This document shows, in pieces, positions 45,354-55,662 of a stretch of DNA of 64,000 bases (the stretch's first letter is position 1; each line of letters begins with the position of its first letter). This stretch comes from Pseudoalteromonas tunicata (GTDB lineage: Bacteria > Pseudomonadota > Gammaproteobacteria > Enterobacterales > Alteromonadaceae). The notes under the pieces were generated by a model. That model was not told the DNA's origin and made no database searches. It worked only from the letters and a program-made list of their open reading frames with translations. The stretch covers positions 3,574,001 to 3,638,000 of the forward strand of contig NZ_CP011032.1 in assembly GCF_002310815.1 (NCBI RefSeq), given 5' to 3'. Position numbers and translations under genes: made by a program.

Positions 45354-46168
45354 GATTTAGCTCCTGCCATTAACTCACTCATAAATGGCTGAGCTTCGAA
45401 ATGAAATGGTACAGGCCCATCACTAAGACCACCTAAAAACTGCTGTACCAAAGGAGATTCATGTTCCAACATTTGGGCCGGAGAACCTTCGCCAATTACA
45501 CCTTTATCAGCAACAATAACCACATGATCGGCAATGCTCATTACTTCTGACACATCATGGGTCACTACCAAAGAGGTAATGCCAAGCACTTGATTTAACG
45601 ATTTAATAAGCTTAACTAACACCCCCATTGAGATAGGGTCTTGTCCTGCAAAAGGCTCATCGTACATGATTAAATCAGGATCAAGCGCAATTGCACGCGC
45701 AAGGGCAGCACGGCGCGCCATACCACCTGATAATTCTGAAGGCATCAAATCTTTTGCACCCCGTAAACCCACCGCCTCAAGTTTCATAAGCACGATGATA
45801 CGTATTAACTCTTCACTTAGTTTAGTATGCTCACGCAGTGGGAAAGCAATGTTGTCGAATACGGACATGTCGGTAAACAAGGCACCACTTTGAAAAAGCA
45901 TGCTCATTTTTTTTCGCGCTTGGTAGAGCTCGGTACGCGACATTTTTGGAATACTCTGATTTTGAAAAAGAATATCACCAGAATCAGGTTTTAACTGCCC
46001 ACCAATCAAACGCAGCATAGTTGTTTTTCCTATACCACTTGGACCCATAATGGCCGTGATTTTGCCTGTAGGCACAGAAAAACTCATATTCTGATAAATC
46101 AATCTTTCTCCACGAGAAAAACTTAGATCTTTGATTTCAACTAGGTTGTCGGACAAGCTAGACTCCAT
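45350..46168 (-). CDS. mlaF: Mla complex ATPase MlaF
   Basis: The 272-residue ATPase energises retrograde phospholipid transport. Walker A is [17 protein letters not shown], the Q-loop lies in [17 protein letters not shown], the signature is [16 protein letters not shown], Walker B is [13 protein letters not shown] and the switch His is in VVTHDVSEV. The C-terminal tail ([19 protein letters not shown]) is the extension that embraces MlaB's neighbour in the dimer. The family N terminus favours ATG 46168 over 46201; neither has a strong ribosome site. It heads the mlaFEDCB–ibaG–murA operon. Confidence 0.94.
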   Translation of the reverse strand: MESSLSDNLVEIKDLSFSRGERLIYQNMSFSVPTGKITAIMGPSGIGKTTMLRLIGGQLKPDSGDILFQNQSIPKMSRTELYQARKKMSMLFQSGALFTDMSVFDNIAFPLREHTKLSEELIRIIVLMKLEAVGLRGAKDLMPSELSGGMARRAALARAIALDPDLIMYDEPFAGQDPISMGVLVKLIKSLNQVLGITSLVVTHDVSEVMSIADHVVIVADKGVIGEGSPAQMLEHESPLVQQFLGGLSDGPVPFHFEAQPFMSELMAGAKS

Positions 46169-46330
46169 TGCAATTTTGCTACTGCGCCATTTTATGCTCA
46201 TTTGTCTATAAAAGGATAAATAAAAACGTAAAAATTTGTAATAAAACTCTGCTAAACCAGTATTTTTTTATACATTTACTAAGGTATTTGTTAAGATTCT
46301 CGGTCAGAAATTCACTCATTGGTTGGAAAC

Positions 46331-47299
46331 ATGCTGTTCTCATTTATCATTTTAGTCTTAGGTTTTGCTGCGTTGGTATGGAGTGCAGATCGGTTTGTAT
46401 ATGGCGCAGCAGCACTAGCTAAAAACTTTGGTGTTCCAACGTTAATTGTCGGCTTAACTATTGTTGCAATGGGCTCCTCCGCACCAGAAATGATGGTTTC
46501 AGCCTCTGCCGCCCTTGCCGATAAAACAGATACCGCAGTCGGTAATGCTGTGGGCTCCAATATTACTAATATTTTATTAGTTCTTGGCCTAACCGCGCTT
46601 CTTCGCCCTCTTACTGTCTCTTCAGGTATTTTAAAGCGTGAAATGCCAGTATTAATCTTAGTTTCTGTTGCCGCTTGGTATGTTTTGTCTGATAGCTACT
46701 TTTCAGCCCTTGAAGGGTATGCGCTGTTGGTTGGATTTGCCATTTTTATTGGCGGTTTGATTTTTATTTCAATGCGTCAAAAAGATATTGACGACCCTCT
46801 TGTTGCTGAAGCGTGTGAAGATGTACCACAAGATGTAAGTAATACCAAAGCGATTGCTTGGCTCGTAGTCGGTATGATCATGCTACCAATAAGCTCGCAT
46901 TTTTTAGTCGACTCAGCCGTTGATATTGCAAAATACTTTGGTTTAAGCGATTTAGTAATTGGTTTATCTATTATTGCTGTTGGCACCAGTTTGCCTGAAT
47001 TAGCCGCGTGTATTGCAGGTGTTCTTAAGAAAGAAGATGACTTAGCAATGGGTAATATTATTGGCTCAAACATTTTTAATATTTTAGCGGTACTGTCACT
47101 TGCAGGTATTATTAATCCATCAGGCATTGATCCATCAGCTGCAAACCGAGATTCTTTAATCATGTTGCTCGCAACCTTTGCTTTAGTTGCCATGAGCTTA
47201 AGCATTCGCGGCACGCGCCGCATCAATCGTTTTGAAGGGGGCTTATTAGTTTTAAGCTTTTGTGCCTATCAATACGTTGTTTTTTCACAAGTAGCTTAA
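46331..47299 (+). CDS. yrbG: Calcium/sodium antiporter YrbG
   Basis: The 322-residue CaCA-superfamily exchanger has ten or so membrane segments in two inverted halves. Each half carries an alpha repeat: GSSAPEMMVSASAALADKTDTAVGNAVGSNITNILLVLG and GTSLPELAACIAGVLKKEDDLAMGNIIGSNIFNILAVL. The acidic residues of these repeats bind calcium. It heads the plus-strand cluster, divergent from mlaF, as in E. coli. ATG 46331 is preferred over the upstream TTG at 46319. Confidence 0.93.
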   Translation: MLFSFIILVLGFAALVWSADRFVYGAAALAKNFGVPTLIVGLTIVAMGSSAPEMMVSASAALADKTDTAVGNAVGSNITNILLVLGLTALLRPLTVSSGILKREMPVLILVSVAAWYVLSDSYFSALEGYALLVGFAIFIGGLIFISMRQKDIDDPLVAEACEDVPQDVSNTKAIAWLVVGMIMLPISSHFLVDSAVDIAKYFGLSDLVIGLSIIAVGTSLPELAACIAGVLKKEDDLAMGNIIGSNIFNILAVLSLAGIINPSGIDPSAANRDSLIMLLATFALVAMSLSIRGTRRINRFEGGLLVLSFCAYQYVVFSQVA

Positions 47300-47311
47300 G
47301 GTCTAATCGCA

Positions 47312-48283
47312 ATGTTACAACCTGAATTTATTGCCAGCGCAACTCGTGTACTCGCGATTGAAAAGCAAGCTATTGAGCAACTCAACCAATATATTGATGC
47401 CCATTTTGCTCATGCTTGCCAAATAATGTTTAATTGCCAAGGTCGTATTATCGTTATTGGCATGGGTAAATCAGGCCATATTGGCAATAAAATTGCTGCG
47501 ACGCTTGCAAGTACTGGTAGCCCAGCTTTTTTTGTTCACCCTGGTGAAGCCAGTCATGGTGATTTAGGCATGATCACTAAAGATGATGTTGTACTATTAA
47601 TTTCTAATTCAGGTGAAACCTCTGAAGTGTTAGGAATAGTCCCTGTTCTAAAACGCTTAGGTGCCAAAATGATTGCGATGACGGGTAATACACAATCATC
47701 ACTTGCAACTCATTCTGATGTCCATATTTGTATCAAAGTCGAACAAGAAGCCTGCCCATTAGGACTAGCCCCCACAGCAAGCACGACAGCCACCTTGGTA
47801 ATGGGTGACGCCTTGGCCGTCGCTCTTCTCGAAGCGAAAGGGTTTACTGCGGATGATTTTGCGCTTTCACATCCAGGTGGAAGTTTAGGGCGTCGCTTAT
47901 TACTGACCCTAAAGGACATTATGCACACTGGCGATGCTATGCCAAAAGTGAGTTCAGATGCCATAATTCGAGATGCACTCATTGAGATGTCAGCTAAAGG
48001 TTTAGGTATGACAACCATTGTTGATAGCGATAACCGATTGCTGGGATTATTTACTGATGGCGACTTACGCAGAATTTTGGAGCAAAAGATCGATATTCAT
48101 ACCACCTCGATTCAAGCTGTTATGACTAAAAACTGTACTACGGCCTCTTGTGATATGCTGGCCGCCGAAGCGCTTAATATTATGGAGCGTAAGCGCATTA
48201 ATGGCTTATTAATTGTTAATCAACAAAACCAAGCAATTGGCGCACTTAATATGCAAGATTTATTACGTGCAGGAGTGATTTAA
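47312..48283 (+). CDS. kdsD: D-arabinose 5-phosphate isomerase KdsD
   Basis: The 323-residue enzyme converts ribulose 5-phosphate to arabinose 5-phosphate for Kdo synthesis. An N-terminal SIS domain (GMGKSGHIGNKIAATLASTGSPAFFVHPGEASHGDLGMI, SNSGETSEVL) is followed by two CBS domains (about 200–323; DIMHTGDAMPKV, MTKNCTTASCDMLAAEALNIMERKRINGLLIV). Its TAA overlaps the kdsC ATG by one base. Confidence 0.96.
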   Translation: MLQPEFIASATRVLAIEKQAIEQLNQYIDAHFAHACQIMFNCQGRIIVIGMGKSGHIGNKIAATLASTGSPAFFVHPGEASHGDLGMITKDDVVLLISNSGETSEVLGIVPVLKRLGAKMIAMTGNTQSSLATHSDVHICIKVEQEACPLGLAPTASTTATLVMGDALAVALLEAKGFTADDFALSHPGGSLGRRLLLTLKDIMHTGDAMPKVSSDAIIRDALIEMSAKGLGMTTIVDSDNRLLGLFTDGDLRRILEQKIDIHTTSIQAVMTKNCTTASCDMLAAEALNIMERKRINGLLIVNQQNQAIGALNMQDLLRAGVI

Positions 48284-48834
48284 TGACGTTTGAGCTACTT
48301 TACCAGCCTATCAGCCAGCATGTAAAAACTAAAGCTGCCGCAGTTAAACTGCTGATTTGTGATATTGATGGTGTTTTCTCCGATGGTTGTATTTATCTAG
48401 GTAATAATGGTGAAGAGTTAAAGGCGTTTAATACCAAAGATGGATTTGGTATTAAAGCATTAATAAACTCAGGTATTGCTGTTGCTGTGATCACTGGTCG
48501 CCAATCAAATATCGTTGAAAATCGCATGAAAAGCTTAACCGTTGCTCATATTTATCAAGGCCAAGAAAACAAACTGATTGCTTATGATGATTTAAAACAA
48601 AAACTTAATTTAACTGATGCTCAAATTGCTTATATTGGCGATGATAGCCCAGACCTTCCAGTTATGGAAAAAGTTGGCTTTGCCGTGGCAGTGAATGATG
48701 CTCACCCCATTATTAAGCATATATCTCACTACACCACTATGATGCGTGGCGGATATGGTGCGGTAAGAGAACTGACCGACTTACTGATGTTAAGCCAAGG
48801 TCACCCTTTAACTAGCCAAGGTATCAGTGCATGA
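48283..48834 (+). CDS. kdsC: 3-deoxy-D-manno-octulosonate 8-phosphate phosphatase KdsC
   Basis: The 183-residue HAD-family phosphatase releases Kdo from Kdo 8-phosphate. The catalytic DxD pair is D27 and D29 in LLICDIDGVFSDG. FNTKDGFGIK, the Thr loop AVITGRQS, the Lys in YQGQENK, and GDDSPDLPVMEKVGFAVAVNDAHP complete the type C0 HAD pattern. Overlaps kdsD by one base and lptC by four (ATGA). Confidence 0.96.
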   Translation: MTFELLYQPISQHVKTKAAAVKLLICDIDGVFSDGCIYLGNNGEELKAFNTKDGFGIKALINSGIAVAVITGRQSNIVENRMKSLTVAHIYQGQENKLIAYDDLKQKLNLTDAQIAYIGDDSPDLPVMEKVGFAVAVNDAHPIIKHISHYTTMMRGGYGAVRELTDLLMLSQGHPLTSQGISA

Positions 48835-49385
48835 ATTTAGCGCGCCTCAGCCTTAGTATTTTTTTCCTAGCGTTAATGAGTTGGCTCTGGTATCCCTACT
48901 TTATTCAGCCGCAGCAGCAAATCACGCAAAAAAAATCAGATGTTGCAGAACCTGACTACATTGCAACAGAGCTAAAACAAACCGTGTTTAATAGCGATGG
49001 TAAAATTAGCCACAAGGTATCAGCAACTAAAATGGAGCAATACCAAGACTTAGGTTTTACCCATTTTACTGCACCAGTTTTTACGCTTTATTCTAAAAAT
49101 GGAATTTGGGAAATAAGTGCAGCTGAGGCAACTTTGTATGAAAGTAAAAAACTCATATTAGAAGTGAATGTTGAAGCTGTTAATTTAGATAAAACTGCCA
49201 TGCTACAAAATATTAAAGCTGACTATATTGAAGTGGATATTACACATTCCACCATGCAATCAGAACGACCAGTTGAAATTACAGGGCCAAATATCTTAAT
49301 CACAGGTAAAGGGCTTATTGCGAACTTTGAGTCCGAAGTTATTGAACTCATCAACCATACACAGACTATTTATTATGACCAATAA
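48831..49385 (+). CDS. lptC: LPS export protein LptC
   Basis: The 184-residue bitopic inner-membrane protein has an N-terminal anchor (LSLSIFFLALMSWLWYPYF) and a periplasmic beta-jellyroll domain (DYIATELKQTVFNSDGKISHKVSATKMEQYQD, MQSERPVEITGPNILITGKGLIANF). It hands LPS from LptB2FG to LptA. Its 3' end overlaps lptA by eleven bases. Confidence 0.93.
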   Translation: MNLARLSLSIFFLALMSWLWYPYFIQPQQQITQKKSDVAEPDYIATELKQTVFNSDGKISHKVSATKMEQYQDLGFTHFTAPVFTLYSKNGIWEISAAEATLYESKKLILEVNVEAVNLDKTAMLQNIKADYIEVDITHSTMQSERPVEITGPNILITGKGLIANFESEVIELINHTQTIYYDQ

Positions 49386-49875
49386 ACCTATTCTTATTTT
49401 AGCATTATTAAGCATGAGCTTTTTTAGCTCGGCCAATAATGAAAAATCCCAAGTATTAATTGATGCCGATAAACAACAAGCTGAATTAAAAAGAAACGTG
49501 GTTATTTTTGAGAAAAATGTTGAAGTGACCCATGGAAAACGCATTATAAAAGCTGATTTTTTAGAAGCCTATCGCCGCGCAGAATTAGGTGAAAATAAAG
49601 AGTTATTAATCGCCAGAGGCCACCCTGCAAGATATTCAGAAACCTTGCCAGATGGTAATGTAATCACCGCAAGTGCCGACGAAATAAGTTATGACGTTGC
49701 CAGCGCAATATTGACCATTTCAGGCAATGCTTCCATTACCCAAAGCGGCCAAAAAATCAGTGCCGAAAATATAATTTATGATATTAACCAGCAACTTATT
49801 AGCGCTGAAAAGGCTGAAAACTCAAACCAACGAGTGCGTACAATTTTAACCGCTCCTGAAAAGGATAAAAAATGA
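49375..49875 (+). CDS. lptA: LPS transport periplasmic bridge protein LptA
   Basis: The 166-residue periplasmic protein has a signal peptide ([20 protein letters not shown]) and the OstA-like beta-jellyroll ([95 protein letters not shown]). Its strands stack head to tail to span the periplasm. An upstream in-frame extension is inside lptC; the start at 49375 gives the signal peptide. Confidence 0.94.
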   Translation: MTNKPILILALLSMSFFSSANNEKSQVLIDADKQQAELKRNVVIFEKNVEVTHGKRIIKADFLEAYRRAELGENKELLIARGHPARYSETLPDGNVITASADEISYDVASAILTISGNASITQSGQKISAENIIYDINQQLISAEKAENSNQRVRTILTAPEKDKK

Positions 49876-50597
49876 CAACATTAACCGCCACTCAACTTGC
49901 CAAAAGTTATAATGGCCGCCAAGTTGTTAAAAATGTTGGCATTGAAGTAAAGGCAGGCAGTATTGTTGGTTTACTTGGCCCTAACGGAGCAGGAAAAACC
50001 ACCACTTTTTACATGATAGTAGGCTTAGTGCCAAGTGATAAAGGCCTGATCACCATTGATGATCTAGACATCACATTACTTCCCATGCATAGTCGCGCAC
50101 GCTTAGGGATTGGTTATCTACCACAAGAGTCCTCAATTTTTAGAAAGTTGACTGTTTATCAAAATATCATGGCTATTTTAGAGACCCGTAAAGGCCTCAA
50201 TAAGACACAACGTGAAGAGCAACTCGATAATCTACTTGAAGAATTTAATATTTGTCATATCAGAGACAGCCAAGGTATGGCGCTTTCAGGTGGAGAGAGG
50301 CGCCGGGTCGAAATTGCTCGCGCTTTAGCCGCCGAACCAAAATTTATTCTGCTTGATGAGCCTTTTGCTGGTGTTGATCCAATATCAGTGATAGATATAA
50401 AGAAAATTATTCGCCACCTAAAAAAACGTGGTATTGGTGTCTTGATTACAGATCATAACGTACGAGAAACCCTAGATGTTTGTGAAAAAGCTTACATTGT
50501 TTCTCATGGCGAATTAATCGCAACTGGAACACCAAAAGAAGTACTCGAAAATCAAAAAGTACGCGATGTTTACCTAGGTGAACAATTCAAGCTATAG
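49872..50597 (+). CDS. lptB: LPS export ABC ATPase LptB
   Basis: The 241-residue ATPase powers LPS extraction. Walker A is [11 protein letters not shown], the Q-loop lies in [18 protein letters not shown], the signature is [16 protein letters not shown], Walker B is [13 protein letters not shown] and the switch His is in [13 protein letters not shown]. It overlaps lptA by four bases and is followed after 61 bases by rpoN, the conserved order. lptF and lptG are not in this window. Confidence 0.96.
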   Translation: MTTLTATQLAKSYNGRQVVKNVGIEVKAGSIVGLLGPNGAGKTTTFYMIVGLVPSDKGLITIDDLDITLLPMHSRARLGIGYLPQESSIFRKLTVYQNIMAILETRKGLNKTQREEQLDNLLEEFNICHIRDSQGMALSGGERRRVEIARALAAEPKFILLDEPFAGVDPISVIDIKKIIRHLKKRGIGVLITDHNVRETLDVCEKAYIVSHGELIATGTPKEVLENQKVRDVYLGEQFKL

Positions 50598-50658
50598 TTA
50601 GTTTACTTCGTAACTAAGTGCCATCTATTTTAATAACTAAAAGGATTGTTAGGCGTCA

Positions 50659-52146
50659 ATGAGGCAATCATTACAACTTCGTCTTGGGCAACAACTTACA
50701 ATGACCCCACAATTGCAGCAAGCTATTCGCTTACTGCAATTGAGCACTTTAGATCTTCAACAAGAAATTCAAGAAGCACTTGATAGCAACCCTTTACTCG
50801 AGCTTGAAGAAACCGAATATAACAACGAAACCGAAAATAACGAAAACCAAGAGTTTCAAAACGATAATTATGATTCGGACTTTGAGCCAACGGCAGATGC
50901 TGAAATAGAAAGTTCAGATGCACTCAATAAAGATTCACTCACTGACGAATTACCTATGGATGTTGGCTGGGATGAATATATTAGTGCCGGTCCTTCAACC
51001 TCATCAGGCCCCGCTCCTGACAACGATACCATTTATCAAGGTAGCACCAGCGAAACATTACATGACTATTTAATGTGGCAACTGCGTTTAACTCGTTTTA
51101 GCCCAACCGATGAAGCAATTGCCATTGCCATCGTAGAAGCCATTAACGATGATGGCTACTTAACCCTTTCAACCGAAGATATTTGTGACAGCATTGGTGA
51201 AGGCAGTGATGGGTTAGCGGTTGAGCTAGATGAAGTGGAGGCGGTATTAAAACGCATTCAAGTATTTGATCCTATTGGAATAGCTGCAAGAAACTTCCCA
51301 GAATGTTTACTTATTCAACTTAATCAATTTGCAAAAGATACCCCTTGGCTGGCACAAACCAAGGAAATTGTTCAGCAACATATTGAACTTTTAGCGGCAC
51401 GTGATTATCGAACTCTTATGAAAAAAACTAAGCTCAAAGAAGAAGAGCTTAAAGAAATCATGACACTCATTCATACGCTTAACCCAAAACCAGCTGATAG
51501 CATTAATACCGAACAGCCTGAATATGTTATTCCAGATGTTTCGGTGAAAAAAATTAAAGGTCGTTGGGTGGTTGAACTAAACTCAGATAGCATGCCTAAA
51601 ATCAGAGTGAATGATCAATACGCGGCAATGAGCCGTTCAGTAAAATCGAGTGAAGACAGTCAATTTATTCGCTCTCATTTACAAGAAGCAAAATGGTTTA
51701 TTAAAAGTCTTGAAAGCCGCAACGATACCTTGCTCAAAGTAGCAAATTGTATCGTACAACAGCAGCAAGCTTTTTTTGAACATGGCGACGAAGCCATGAA
51801 ACCAATGGTTTTAAATGATGTTGCTGAAATGGTAGAAATGCACGAATCAACAATTTCTCGTGTTACAACTCAAAAGTTTATGCATACCCCTCGCGGTATT
51901 TATGAACTTAAGTTCTTTTTCTCAAGCCATGTCAGCACTGAAAATGGAGGTGAGTGTTCATCAACAGCAATTCGAGCACTGATCAAAAAGCTGGTAGCTG
52001 CAGAAAACCAAACTAAACCTTTGAGTGATAGCAAAATTGCAGATATATTGGCAGAACAAGGAATTAACGTGGCTAGACGAACTATCGCAAAATACCGCGA
52101 ATCGCTATCCATTCCCCCGTCCAATCAGAGAAAAAGTTTAATCTGA
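50659..52146 (+). CDS. rpoN: RNA polymerase sigma-54 factor
   Basis: The 495-residue sigma-54 has the Gln/Leu-rich activator-responsive region I ([42 protein letters not shown]), an acidic region II (about 50–125), the core-binding region III, and the DNA-binding end. The end includes the helix-turn-helix [35 protein letters not shown] and the RpoN box [17 protein letters not shown]. It directs transcription from -24/-12 promoters. It sits in the standard lptB–rpoN–hpf–ptsN order. Confidence 0.97.
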   Translation: MRQSLQLRLGQQLTMTPQLQQAIRLLQLSTLDLQQEIQEALDSNPLLELEETEYNNETENNENQEFQNDNYDSDFEPTADAEIESSDALNKDSLTDELPMDVGWDEYISAGPSTSSGPAPDNDTIYQGSTSETLHDYLMWQLRLTRFSPTDEAIAIAIVEAINDDGYLTLSTEDICDSIGEGSDGLAVELDEVEAVLKRIQVFDPIGIAARNFPECLLIQLNQFAKDTPWLAQTKEIVQQHIELLAARDYRTLMKKTKLKEEELKEIMTLIHTLNPKPADSINTEQPEYVIPDVSVKKIKGRWVVELNSDSMPKIRVNDQYAAMSRSVKSSEDSQFIRSHLQEAKWFIKSLESRNDTLLKVANCIVQQQQAFFEHGDEAMKPMVLNDVAEMVEMHESTISRVTTQKFMHTPRGIYELKFFFSSHVSTENGGECSSTAIRALIKKLVAAENQTKPLSDSKIADILAEQGINVARRTIAKYRESLSIPPSNQRKSLI

Positions 52147-52171
52147 GGCGTTTAATAGAAGGAAAATGCTT

Positions 52172-52459
52172 ATGCAACTTAATTTAACTGGTCGTCACGT
52201 AGAAATTACAGAACCTTTAAGAGACTATGTCACTAACAAGTTCGCTAAGCTCGAGAGGCACTTTGATCATATCAATAACGTGCATGTTATTTTAGATATT
52301 GAAAAACTAGTTCAAAAAGCAGAAGCAACATTACATGTTACGGGAGGCGAATTGTTTGCCACTTCAGAACATGAAGATATGTACGCCGCCATTGATGCCC
52401 TAATTGATAAATTAGATCGTCAAGTTATTAAACATAAAGAGAAAAATTCACGTCATTAA
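52172..52459 (+). CDS. hpf: Ribosome hibernation-promoting factor HPF
   Basis: The 95-residue short HPF matches E. coli HPF (MQLNLTGRHVEITEPLRDYVTNKFAKLERHFDHINNVHV, ATLHVTGGELFATSEHEDMYAAIDALIDKLDRQV). It converts 70S to inactive 100S ribosomes in stationary phase. Two in-frame ATGs exist; the second (52172) matches the family start and has AAGGA upstream at proper distance. Confidence 0.95.
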   Translation: MQLNLTGRHVEITEPLRDYVTNKFAKLERHFDHINNVHVILDIEKLVQKAEATLHVTGGELFATSEHEDMYAAIDALIDKLDRQVIKHKEKNSRH

Positions 52460-52461
52460 CC

Positions 52462-52911
52462 ATGAAATTAAATTCTTTTATTTCTAAGGACTGCACCAAA
52501 GCTGCAGTCCTTTTTCATAGCAAAAAACGCATTCTTGAACACATTAGTGAACTTGCCCATCAAAAGCTTCCTGATTTATCAGAACAAGAAATTTTAACCG
52601 CCTTACTGAACCGTGAAAAACTCGGTAGCACAGGAATTGGCAGGGGTATTGCAATCCCTCATGGCCGCTTAGCAGGGTTAAGTGAAAGCTTAGCCATATT
52701 ATTGGTCAATCAAGAAGCCATCGACTTTGATGCCATTGATAATAAACCGGTTGATATTTTTGTTGCACTGCTCGTACCTGATGCAGAATCACATAACCAT
52801 CTAAAGACGCTTGCTGCAATAGCTGATAAACTGAATGACAAACAATTTTGTAAGCAATTACGCACCGCGCAATCCGACGAGGAACTGTTTTTGATTATTG
52901 ACGCAGCGTAA
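52462..52911 (+). CDS. ptsN: Nitrogen PTS enzyme IIA
   Basis: The 149-residue EIIA-Ntr is phosphorylated on the His at residue 67 in [13 protein letters not shown] by NPr. Other family parts are [10 protein letters not shown] and [28 protein letters not shown]. It regulates potassium and nitrogen responses by protein contacts. It follows hpf by two bases, and rapZ starts 19 bases after its stop. Confidence 0.95.
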   Translation: MKLNSFISKDCTKAAVLFHSKKRILEHISELAHQKLPDLSEQEILTALLNREKLGSTGIGRGIAIPHGRLAGLSESLAILLVNQEAIDFDAIDNKPVDIFVALLVPDAESHNHLKTLAAIADKLNDKQFCKQLRTAQSDEELFLIIDAA

Positions 52912-52930
52912 CCACAGAAGGAGAAGTACA

Positions 52931-53776
52931 GTGCAACTTATTATTATTAGTGGCCGTTCAGGATCAGGGAAGTCGGTTGCATTACGAGTATTAGAAGACT
53001 TGGGTTATTACGCTGTTGATAACATTCCAGTCAATTTACTTCCTTCGTTAGTTCGCAGTGTTTCAGATAGTTACGACAAAATAGCGGTCAGTATTGATGT
53101 CAGAAATCTTCCTAAAATTCAGCAAGAATTTAACGAGATTTTGGAATATTTACCTGAATTTGCCAAGCCTACATTATTTTATTTAGATAGTGACGACAAT
53201 ACGTTAATTCGTCGCTTTTCAGAAACCAGACGCTTGCACCCACTCTCAATAAATTCCCAGCCTCTTGATGCTGCCATAAAAGAAGAAAAAATATTACTTG
53301 ATGTGCTGGTTTCAAGGGCTGATATCATTATCGATACCAGTGATCTAAGTGTACATCAGTTAGCCGAAGCAATCAGAGCGCGAGTGCTGGGTAAAAAAGA
53401 CAATCAACTGATTATTACATTTGAATCGTTTGGTTTTAAACACGGAATTCCAAAAAATGCTGACTATGTGTTTGACGCACGATTTTTACCTAACCCCCAT
53501 TGGGAACCACTGCTAAAACCACTCACAGGTCTTGATCAACCAGTAAAAGACTTTTTAGCCAGTCACAGCATAGTGCATAAATTCACTTGGCAAATTCAAA
53601 CGTTTTTACAAACTTGGCTACCGCATTTAGAACGCAATAACCGTAATTATTTAACCATAGCGATTGGCTGCACCGGAGGTCAACATCGCTCAGTGTATCT
53701 GGCTCAAACACTGGCCGATAACTTCAGCCGAAGCCACAAAAATGTCAAAGTTCACCATCGCGAACAAGAGAAATAA
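52931..53776 (+). CDS. rapZ: RNase adapter protein RapZ
   Basis: The 281-residue P-loop protein guides RNase E to small RNAs that control glucosamine 6-phosphate synthase (in enterobacteria). Walker A is [11 protein letters not shown] at residues 7–17. Other matches are [12 protein letters not shown]-like [51 protein letters not shown] and the C-terminal [11 protein letters not shown]. It starts at GTG 52931 with AAGGAG before it; an upstream in-frame ATG overlaps ptsN and is not used. Confidence 0.95.
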   Translation: MQLIIISGRSGSGKSVALRVLEDLGYYAVDNIPVNLLPSLVRSVSDSYDKIAVSIDVRNLPKIQQEFNEILEYLPEFAKPTLFYLDSDDNTLIRRFSETRRLHPLSINSQPLDAAIKEEKILLDVLVSRADIIIDTSDLSVHQLAEAIRARVLGKKDNQLIITFESFGFKHGIPKNADYVFDARFLPNPHWEPLLKPLTGLDQPVKDFLASHSIVHKFTWQIQTFLQTWLPHLERNNRNYLTIAIGCTGGQHRSVYLAQTLADNFSRSHKNVKVHHREQEK

Positions 53777-53777
53777 T

Positions 53778-54050
53778 ATGCGCTGTCAAAATACTTTTTT
53801 AATTCAAAATAAACTCGGCTTACATGCACGCGCAGCTACAGTGTTAGCGCAACTAGCAGCGAGCTTTGATGCCAGCATTACATTAGAACAAGATCAAAAA
53901 TCAGCAGAAGCCGACAGCGTGCTTGGCTTACTATTATTAGAAAGCAGCCAAGGTAAAGAAGTTAAGGTCACCTGTGAAGGCCCTGATGCTGAACAAGCAC
54001 TGGTGGCAATTGGCAATCTGATTGCTGATAAATTTAACGAACAAGACTAA
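53778..54050 (+). CDS. ptsO: Phosphocarrier protein NPr (HPr-like)
   Basis: The 90-residue HPr-family protein carries the phospho-His at residue 16 in [17 protein letters not shown] and the family motif [18 protein letters not shown]. It passes phosphate from PtsP to PtsN. It begins one base after the rapZ stop codon and ends the cluster. The longer frame that starts inside rapZ is not the gene. Confidence 0.93.
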   Translation: MRCQNTFLIQNKLGLHARAATVLAQLAASFDASITLEQDQKSAEADSVLGLLLLESSQGKEVKVTCEGPDAEQALVAIGNLIADKFNEQD

Positions 54051-54176
54051 CTGACTAAACAAACAGATTACGCTATACTAACTGAGCTAAAATCAAAGAC
54101 TTGCTAAAAAGTCAGATAAAAATAAACATCAAGCGAATACAAATACGATCCCACTCATCAACTAGAAAGAGCCGCT

Positions 54177-55538
54177 ATGCCTGAAGCGATAGAATTAGAC
54201 AACACTCAACTTCGACTGCACGAGATTACTCGCGCATTAAATAGCGGGATGTTTGTTCATGTTCGTCGCATGCTGGCACATATGGCTCCTTGTGATATTG
54301 CATTATTACTTGAGTCATCACCACATAAAGGCCGCTCAGTCCTATGGCAGCTCGTTGACTCTGACTTACAAGGTGAGGTACTCGAAGAACTCTCTGAAGA
54401 TGTTCGAAATGGCATTATTGCTCGCATGGATCCTGCGCTCATTGCGGCTGCAACTGAGGATATGGATGATGATGACTTAGCAGAAATGCTCAGAAGTCTA
54501 CCTGAAACCATATATCAAGAAGTTATCGGCTCAATGGCCAGCCAAGATCGGGAGCGAGCAACACTCGCTCTCTCGTATCCTGAAGGTTCTGCTGGCGCGT
54601 TGATGAACACAGATACCGTAACAATTCGTCCCGATGTTACTTTAGATGTGGTCTTACGTTACCTTCGCTTAAAAGGTGAACTACCTGAAGGCACAGATGA
54701 GCTATACGTTGTAGATAAAACAAATAGCTTTTTAGGGGCGGTTTCTTTAGCAACCCTTTTAACTCGTAATCCCGATTTATCTGTACGCGAAGTCATGGAT
54801 GAGCACTGTGAGTCTATTCCCGTCACCATGGACGAATCTGAAGTAGCTCAACTGTTTGAACGTCGCAACTGGATTTCAGCCCCGGTCGTTGACGAATCTC
54901 AACATGTACTTGGCCGGATCACCATCGATGATATCGTTGATGTAATCCGTGAAGATGCCGAACATAGCATGATGAGCATGGCGGGTCTTGATGATGAAGA
55001 AGATACCTTTGCCCCTGTCGTTAAAAGTACTAAACGCCGTTCAGTTTGGCTCGGTGTGAATTTAATCACCGCCTTAATGGCTGCATTTGTTGCGAGCTTT
55101 TTTGAATCAACCTTAGATATTTTGCCTGTGCTTGCGGTATTAAATGGCATTGTGCCATCAATGGGTGGCGTTGCCGGCAGTCAAACTTTAACTCTTGTTA
55201 TTCGCGGTATGGCGGTTGGTCATATTAATCAGGCTAACCAACGGTTTTTACTCAGTAAAGAGCTGGCAATCGGAGCACTCAACGGCATGCTGTGGGCACT
55301 ATTAATCGCAGGTGTCGTGGCCCTTTGGAAATGGGACTTTACCCTAGGTTGCGTCATTGCTTTTGCCATGTTTATGAATTTATTGGCAGCAGGTATTGCA
55401 GGCGCCAGCATTCCATTACTATTAAAACGAGTCAACATTGACCCGGCATTAGCAGGTGGGGTGATTTTAACTACCGTGACTGATATCGTGGGTATTTTTG
55501 CTTTCTTAGGCACTGCAACATGGTTTTTACTACCATAA
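54177..55538 (+). CDS. mgtE: Magnesium transporter MgtE
   Basis: The 453-residue MgtE has the cytoplasmic N domain (about 10–130; LLESSPHKGRSVLWQLVD, RMDPALIAAATEDMDDDDLAEMLRSLP), two CBS domains that gate by sensing magnesium (about 135–260; SAGALMNTDTVTIRPD, VREVMDEHCESIPVTMDESEVAQLFERRNWISAPVVDE), and a five-helix channel domain. The channel selectivity motif is PSMGGVAGSQTLTLVIRGMAVG. It is probably transcribed alone or with ptsO. Confidence 0.95.
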   Translation: MPEAIELDNTQLRLHEITRALNSGMFVHVRRMLAHMAPCDIALLLESSPHKGRSVLWQLVDSDLQGEVLEELSEDVRNGIIARMDPALIAAATEDMDDDDLAEMLRSLPETIYQEVIGSMASQDRERATLALSYPEGSAGALMNTDTVTIRPDVTLDVVLRYLRLKGELPEGTDELYVVDKTNSFLGAVSLATLLTRNPDLSVREVMDEHCESIPVTMDESEVAQLFERRNWISAPVVDESQHVLGRITIDDIVDVIREDAEHSMMSMAGLDDEEDTFAPVVKSTKRRSVWLGVNLITALMAAFVASFFESTLDILPVLAVLNGIVPSMGGVAGSQTLTLVIRGMAVGHINQANQRFLLSKELAIGALNGMLWALLIAGVVALWKWDFTLGCVIAFAMFMNLLAAGIAGASIPLLLKRVNIDPALAGGVILTTVTDIVGIFAFLGTATWFLLP

Positions 55539-55549
55539 GCCTTCAGCTC

Positions 55550-55577
55550 AAATACTGGATAATAGATCTCTCTCAGG
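55550..55577 (+). repeat. Dispersed intergenic element, copy C
   Basis: This 28-base block begins AAATACTGG and ends ATCTCTCTCAGG. It agrees with copy A (17495–17522) at 24 of 28 positions and with copy B (30856–30883) at 23 of 28. The second block present in A and B is absent here. It starts 12 bases after the mgtE stop codon. Confidence 0.75.
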
Positions 55578-55613
55578 TTATTTATAATTACAGATAACAC
55601 TGAGCTAGTTACT

Positions 55614-55642
55614 AAAAAGCACGCCAATGAGCGTGCTTTTTT
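55614..55642. terminator. Bidirectional terminator between mgtE and pmbA
   Basis: An 11-bp stem AAAAAGCACGC/GCGTGCTTTTT with a six-base loop carries A and T runs on both sides. It serves the convergent mgtE and pmbA genes. Confidence 0.92.
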
Positions 55643-55662
55643 AATGTTGTATTACGTGTATT

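Noticed and set aside
50598-50658. Sigma-54 promoter near rpoN or elsewhere in the window
   Set aside because: No intergenic TGGCAC–N5–TTGC match was seen.
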